Under the pieces are notes generated by a model, which saw only the letters and a program-made list of their open reading frames with translations, ran no database searches and had not been told where the DNA came from. Below are positions 63,001 through 64,000 of a stretch of DNA of 64,000 bases, in pieces. The stretch is from NCBI GenBank assembly GCA_001800135.1, contig MGUU01000018.1, positions 52,426 through 116,425 of the forward strand, in the 5' to 3' direction. Numbering within the stretch: position 1 is the first letter of the stretch; each line of letters opens with the position of its first letter. A program made the translations under genes and the position numbers. This stretch comes from Elusimicrobia bacterium RIFCSPLOWO2_02_FULL_39_32 (lineage in GTDB: Bacteria > Elusimicrobiota > Elusimicrobia > 2-02-FULL-39-32).

Positions 63001-64000
63001 ATATTTTATGGAGCTACTTGGTGGAGCAAGGAGTTTGAAAGCATGAGTTCTTCTGGACTATCTCCGCCCAGCGCAGGTGAGCAGGAAGTTCTTCTTCAGC
63101 GGAAATCTCCATCTAGCGCACTAGAGAAGGAAGCTCTTAAATCTTCACCTAGAACTTTGGAACAAAATGCATTGCTAAGTCGTATTGAACAGCTTTTCCC
63201 CAAATTCAAATTTATCTCTGCTGATCTTCCTTCACTTTCTCCTGCGGCTGCGCAAGACAAAACAATCATAGTTGACCTTAAACAAATCTCACATCTTCTT
63301 GCTGGCAAATCCCCCAAAGAGCAAGAGTTCATGCTGCGTTCGATTATCCAACATCACGAAGCGTTGCATCTAGCTGGTTTACCGCACATTATTATTTACC
63401 CATATCAAATGATGCTGACATCTATTAATCATTCTCTAAGAGTACTGAGAAAGATAAATGTTAAGCGTTTTACACTGTCTGTATTGAAGTCTCCCTTATT
63501 TATTTTGGGAGTGGTGGGGATGGGTTCTGGTGGCGGATCAAGTTCAAGCGGAGAAATAGGGAAAACAGATCGTCTTTCATTAGGAAAGATTATTGAAGTC
63601 ATTGAATTTGGAAAAAAAGATGATCATGGTCAGGACATTACTTTTAGAAGATCTATTTCAGCCTCGGGTGTTGTAACACCTGCGCATTCTCCTGATGGAC
63701 TGTTAACTGCAATTGCAGTTGGGAATAACGTCCGCATAGAGGACAATAAGACTGGGGAGATATATAGAATTTTGAACGGACACACGAGCAATGTAACGGC
63801 AATCAGTTATTCTCCGGATGGAAGTAAAATCGCGAGCAGTGATGAAGAAGGCAACACATATTTATGGGATACCCTAACATGGTCACCGTCACTCAATTCC
63901 GCTGCTAAACCAATTATAATAGAAGGTAAGTCTGTCCCGGTTTGGGCAAATACTTTCTCCCCGGATGGGACTATGTTACTAACCGGAGGAGTTGATCGAA
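51016..64000 (+). CDS. Giant multidomain protein 2 (3' end outside window): NHL propellers, HExxH motifs, vWA, tandem AAA+ ATPases, WD40
   Basis: The frame is open from the ATG at 51016 to the window end, at least 4328 codons. Residues 1-37 form a leader related to giant 1. Residues 271-310 hold a short hydrophobic/Gly-Ser module. NHL-type propellers span about 322-553 and 666-957. A membrane/HExxH module covers 1032-1271, with HEALH at 1172. A second zinc-protease-like site is HELIH (1498-1502). A Gly/Ser-rich stretch lies near 1892-1960, then a long coiled coil to about 2235. A vWA domain has the MIDAS motif DNSGS (2382-2386). Two AAA+ domains follow: Walker A GPRGSGKN (2914-2921) with Walker B IIDEAD (D3002), and GVPGTGKS (3262-3269) with IIDEID (D3329), a MoxR/midasin-like pair. 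A third NHL propeller (3663-3938), a second membrane/HExxH module (3956-4174) and the start of a WD40 propeller (SPDGSKIAS, near 4265) complete it. The function is unknown. Confidence 0.92.
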   Translation, partial: MIYFWTNHRNRNYLQLTAGLVAISFLFTTVSAPFANARLFGAAKEQHPLSKTFETYAQNLEKLKIEDKTSRKQISNLVDALKNRLSFVGPVKKNGKSYLFGSYRGDQARINFILQVSPVEEIKGTVFKGSEAREAIDTLRDMPGSFLGVTQGTQRDPKHLPFFKILRAFLFEQGQRVVEMHADREARRFALEQSPFEVGEEEVSKEGILNLWGKHFGIDPRIQDRRLYFTRKERSILTHRSKPRLGKSRRESARPPEESRKRTRALSNHSVRGLRRTNVKRFVLSVLKAPLFILGVVGMGSSGGSSGSGGEIGEPLAETEEWEVIGEMGTGPGEFDNPVGIAFDPEGNLWVTDANNNRLQMRDNNTGNWHVVGEEGTKPGQFNDPQGIVFDSDGNLWVADKGNSRLQRRDKDTGDWTVTGEGVFIEPVQVNILKGDIYVVDIAQSCFKKMNKDTGKWIDDESFGNPNGEGAVDARDYIRGDARDSEGKYWEVSRDHSLQVTKRDRATGKMTVLKVGRFGTGPGEFHNLRYIAFDTEGNLWVADSGNHRLQVRKVSKEAALTPFQTPSGSSFPAPELKGEDSTKGAVVLSALDKERLIAELKEMAAEVEALLAKSEITPEDLARAQELAELSDAKVQSIAGLEPSQVRDAGEESDSQTGNVFLTLEWTVVGGRKPDNTYRDNTYFGRPKDIAFDSEGNPWVTERNTLQMRNKNTGKWIRLGTFKKGRKKGEFKDPEGIAFDPDGNLWVADTYNHRIQRRDKNTGEWTVIGRKGVRKGEFYLPSGIVFDPEGNLWVADTGNNRLQKRDKNTGKWTVVEMESVEYGGFGKPCVIAFDTEGNLWVLDTLNHRIVVRSKSTGVWMAIGKEGTGPGKFRYPKGMAFDPEGNLWVADTDNQRIQMRNKNTGEWTMTGEASQYAPEEIKKVLEDHTCSWSPHGIAFDADGYLWVADNSNEVLEVSKNPIKSAQSQLSPIKDFEEYKFYKEFHFQTGIVYDEAGIKRIKAFEVRTGMYYDPQTGKTTTDGVVHTTWQGDDISLSGIVFTRNLSGSITLGSVVAALLISPYLLILTPIFYGIFYGATWWSKQFARMSSSGLSPPRVSEQESSFSALEQIALLNRIEQLFPKFKFIPADLPSLSPAAAQDKRIIVDLKQISDIIAGKSLKEQEFMLRSIIQHHEALHLRGLPHLVIYPYQMLMTALRLSNFPHIIVYPYQMILTSFNHSLRELRKIIAGLEPLKVGNRKLRKINVKRFTLSVLKAPLFILGVVGMGAGSGGLFGGTGTTDPKSGFIGDKSQIRNSVITYYQARKGLIEAIRNSDARSYKEHYENLLSSAKFVKSSIAQDQLQPLIEELKKSGSLSGLTLQNHKGEYSIGPWDEILHAAGEEFSAHHKQWIEETLDELIQAFPQKQRRHILPIRQKALDQTFPYSSEYSISYPDEIAQFIENTKDPMELEIMARWMESNLAMASYFEEAGNYGLTFINLHSRIILHATENEALFRSTYAHELIHYLAHEGKLDIPSNVEIVTHAIGAVYIASDKKVGESAQDWAAITPELDKFYLFFESGKKWAKDQGFKTVEEIGFEQMMQITHETVVENWEELGLPSLEFALHLPLAMELGMFDPEFFQRWAGTALGGAIWEISGAIPEESKKLAVELILGWADKVLATITQEIPKFAADPERRKNILAAITSNLQILTENPDFKLVPSPAESGRQMFAISQDRSQIEYVPEMLDHPDPEVTEALFYEQVFSVLYSNPGWVEPEFKNSYFLALFAAAELIRTRKMGEEKLRNILEKFQKLNKALYSNPESESAKQRMNQLPLFVQYLEALLFEGRTGQRDPRISNKDVRNALRKTVRARRSIKGIKEERDAYRIIRDEIWPKLKELAEKSEEEMREKELKKQAGAGEGSSGQGEGSSGEGGGGQSGSAGKAGAGGSQKGSTGKAGSKAGSSGEGGRGSQAGSASSENDSGNGDAMEDLWNKMDADDKRQFMEQIKEKVRKALEDLLQGMGSNANSQAAKETSQEEGKADSLNSMESSANSCGEKIDQMKSDLNDMGEMVEGAKQRAESMEREAGKMRDKTGISPITEHDINKLKEMISQVKEKAQKLKEESGSLKSQSDKLSKNSKNMDEGISSSAEDLKSSAKNLQEKTGDLKENANNFDGKVNEIERKLEEISKAPEGTPQPRTGAAQVQEGAGDLQDKAKEMLDLLNQLKDLLGDASKNLENVKTEIEQAKEQNGQGKKGKQGKAPETKPSEDSATDTPSTSSASPSLSDLARDLLNKLREKITGASNPTRKSAEEITDLSKEIKSAGMTQAESIEMNQMFTTTIRAEAETLHLKLRKNLQETELDKDMGGLTEGDLDEDNLVEYRLGKAFKRPLLPGRVKHRVMFLFDNSGSMGSMDDPNSSIYHAARAAMVFLLAHKGLKGVEVGVWIYGNTPSQQLLPLMRAEQITELMIYRMVKKISESHGSTEDINSMKELAKFISEGADANTLLTVLHYGDGNPNDSALQPKVQKFYLEHKDKKILWASWGTGPKTQYSDPEKMKRDYEPTEEVRKAVHPGFVPISGYIKNSAELSVITADFVERIYRKKRPLMALAIGKIEEIVEDALRIVPQIFKDYLHTLSDVVERFIAILTGEEDEYILSEEEAAPYQNMISEIENGVEFAVRGIVGSSIDIEVEIKITKSPFAIHLDKGAFAYTEIHKHKDKILVNFVVHEAFLKAVGNRSPPSDNMLTLLAEKEIKEELFIKQVQMAHSHKDFSSLKQEHSQLTDKDIVFLTDQPDQAYLIFHKIFAKEYASLFSIARKIIQDQTIRRFVEKDGKIFFQLKTPEMLDSVEVPIYSEDEGGEESKRVVKLYIKEKGKWVRMIPGENVVDIPELIAYSIQQKGKEKLKTFKFNHSNTKTLADMFQIYTNPNAKNSNLGLVGPRGSGKNTLGYILAGLVGIPQRLMSLHAHTNQKDLRERKIISSSEQIIKVAIPGTDQVFELALPSDKVDVLLSEAFEAARLNQLAIIDEADKVILPGHLSGLNALFNRIQEKIEGFDQIGNDFRAMVYINTPEGGDVLGQDLTISAADFVDRVKWVFVDYMDPESELDYVMSTVFEDASESEKELAEPFVQSVILVANRIRTAVKQRKLSRVLSTRGVIRIAKHFRTFPNDLQYFRSMFEKAYCSETAEGDKSLIDTFIKETFGEEFNKKVPLGLKLGTFEYLIENGKVYVALGKGTDQVKILTSIKPENVDKVKEELKDEWHIPSNMVLFWQWMKDISLGNNIIVLGVPGTGKSELASYLLNHVLRLDSNYMVLTTDSRGDDILGSWNIINNIFHFKRSPLPVSMEAGVPVIIDEIDKPKDETTLSSLNNIGEFGQIILPDRSLVDSQPGFFSFMIGNLAGKGGTSSQRISGEVLDRGSVYIMDQLPPKDMVEMLRRYSVKHKYKIEEKFLEALVNFHLKLAEKVKLNQLLREPTMRALENVIDQVGRFPEKYYDIGSLYLQGYLLSSETHRNVVREAVWEGIKKFGNAGLYLWIRAIIESYSSGLKEETVSELADNLIKFKIRLEQEWKNGNLPHAMEQNQWKAAIEEIARQNGKVIWTGNSDPSLRSDSIVDFVVEELGLEPGHRETLLKIAQHIFLEFNAQKELEKRLAEIKANLTKIGQIPSRVGNAGEKSGSQTGADVEVGEWSTVGMEGKNPGEFYFPYSVTFDPEGNLWVSDKDNHRIQMKDKNTGVWSVVGRKGTNLGEFDEPHVIAFDPEGNLWVADKNNHRLQMKNKNTGEWIVIGNEGINLGEFKDPWAIAFDHKGNLWVAEKNGRLQVRNKDTGVWSILGKEGFQLGEFKFPSSIAFDSEDNLWVVDGGNKRLQMRNKITGEWISIHKIGSRPGEFQFPSSIAFDLEGNLWVADSDNNYLQMRNNITGEWIVLGKQGTEPGEFNFPYGIGFDSEGNLWVADKNNHRLQMRKNPNKAFQSPSIPSQPHPISLSGIVFTRNLSGSITLGTVIAALLISPYLLILTPIFYGIFYGATWWSKEFESMSSSGLSPPSAGEQEVLLQRKSPSSALEKEALKSSPRTLEQNALLSRIEQLFPKFKFISADLPSLSPAAAQDKTIIVDLKQISHLLAGKSPKEQEFMLRSIIQHHEALHLAGLPHIIIYPYQMMLTSINHSLRVLRKINVKRFTLSVLKSPLFILGVVGMGSGGGSSSSGEIGKTDRLSLGKIIEVIEFGKKDDHGQDITFRRSISASGVVTPAHSPDGLLTAIAVGNNVRIEDNKTGEIYRILNGHTSNVTAISYSPDGSKIASSDEEGNTYLWDTLTWSPSLNSAAKPIIIEGKSVPVWANTFSPDGTMLLTGGVDR
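51849..51926 (+). repeat. Partial third copy of the giant-2 module (KRF...FILGVVGMG tail)
   Basis: This stretch encodes NVKRFVLSVLKAPLFILG and continues into GVVGMGSSGG. It is nearly the same at the nucleotide level as the ends of the two full modules at 54109 and 62881. Here it stands alone, directly before the first NHL block, so it looks like a modular joint placed before extracellular or propeller regions. Confidence 0.85.
51979..52674 (+). repeat. NHL propeller block 1 of giant 2 (about five repeats)
   Basis: Repeats of about 45-48 residues begin with W-x-V-x-G, continue with GEF-x-x-P and contain the core FDPEGNLWVTDANNNRLQ. Repeats 3 and 4 are degenerate and lack the full core. Together they would build one beta-propeller, a common protein- or ligand-binding platform. 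Confidence 0.85.
53011..53887 (+). repeat. NHL propeller block 2 of giant 2 (six repeats)
   Basis: Six consecutive repeats share the core F-D-x-E-G-N-L-W-V-A-D-T, closed by the string NKNTG before each new W. Six repeats match a six-bladed NHL propeller. A linker similar to GEESDSQTG precedes it; a related linker (GEKSGSQTG) precedes block 3. Confidence 0.88.
54109..54826 (+). repeat. Duplicated membrane/HExxH module, copy 1
   Basis: The module encodes a hydrophobic hairpin-like region (SGSITLGSVVAALLISPYLL and ILTPIFYGIFYGATWW), a conserved segment ending ADLPSLSPAAAQD, the zincin-like motif HHEALH at 54526-54543, PHLVIYPYQM and the tail KRFTLSVLKAPLFILGVVG. It is very similar in DNA to the copy at 62881. 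Copy 1 carries an extra internal duplication of the PYQM segment. Confidence 0.9.
62002..62829 (+). repeat. NHL propeller block 3 of giant 2 (six repeats)
   Basis: Six repeats of about 46 residues share the core FDPEGNLWVADKNNHRLQM and N-x-x-TGEW. It lies after the second AAA+ domain and before the second membrane/HExxH module, repeating the block 2-module order. Confidence 0.88.
62881..63537 (+). repeat. Duplicated membrane/HExxH module, copy 2
   Basis: This is the second copy of the module at 54109. It shares the hydrophobic pair, the ADLPSLSPAAAQD segment, HEALH (63355-63369), PHIIIYPYQM and the KRFTLSVLKSPLFILG tail. It has a 20-odd residue insertion after GEQE and lacks the extra PYQM duplication of copy 1. 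A WD40 propeller begins right after it. Confidence 0.9.

Noticed and set aside
51016..64000. A CRISPR-like or tandem DNA repeat explanation for the periodic sequence in giant gene 2.
   Set aside because: The period is about 135-144 bases, in frame, with protein-level NHL cores and varied codons; it is a coding repeat.

Overview
The window is about 64 kb of low-GC DNA, densely coded on both strands, from a diderm bacterium. MltA, a lipoprotein binding protein, a PorV/PorQ-like barrel and an amidase point to an outer membrane. Two giant genes (11.2 kb, and at least 13 kb running off the end), futalosine-type menaquinone genes and low GC suggest Candidatus Omnitrophota (OP3) or a related PVC-side lineage. 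That placement is inference from gene content; the window has no rRNA or marker phylogeny.

Layout. 1-4020 (+): the 3' end of a PcrA/UvrD helicase, gatC-gatA (no gatB) and a FIST sensor gene. 4022-7274: a PEBP-family gene, a strong hairpin terminator, tRNA-Met(CAT), a membrane glycosyltransferase and mqnD. 7322-21317 (-): a long housekeeping series read right to left: fprA, a UvrD helicase-nuclease fusion, rmuC, trmL, def, fmt, htpX, rlmN, an amidase, aroK, aroB and mqnC, many overlapping or a few bases apart. 21496-32679 (+): giant gene 1, 3727 codons. 32943-37210 (+): a polytopic membrane protein, then a lamin-tail/FlgD-like secreted protein, a PorV/PorQ-like barrel and another envelope protein. 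37240-40362: vapBC, a bifunctional-nuclease-domain gene, mltA and a DUF2442/DUF4160 pair. 40465-49937 (-): one probable operon livJ-lpdA-lipA-gcvT-gcvH-gcvPA-gcvPB-lipM-livH, a complete glycine cleavage system with its lipoylation enzymes, bracketed by two parts of a branched-chain amino acid transporter. 50123-50829 (-): an MNT/HEPN pair. 51016-64000 (+): giant gene 2, open to the window edge with at least 4328 codons.

The most unusual content is the giant-gene system. Both giants begin with a closely related 37-39 residue leader. Both are preceded by the same promoter architecture: two TGTTACA direct repeats 11 bp apart, TTGAAG, exactly 20 bp, then TATAAT or TATACT. A third copy of this promoter lies just after giant gene 1 and in front of the membrane protein gene at 32943, which has its own terminator. 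This suggests a three-unit regulon. Giant 1 combines a ChaN/TraB-like region, an M48-type zinc protease, an ABC1/UbiB-like kinase and a phosphodiester-glycosidase-like domain. Giant 2 combines three NHL propellers, zinc-protease-like motifs, a vWA domain, two AAA+ (MoxR/midasin-like) ATPases, a duplicated membrane/HExxH module and the start of a WD40 propeller.

No gene-free stretch exceeds about 300 bases. The longest is 32680-32942, which holds the second copy of the shared promoter. No CRISPR array, insertion sequence or rRNA was seen.
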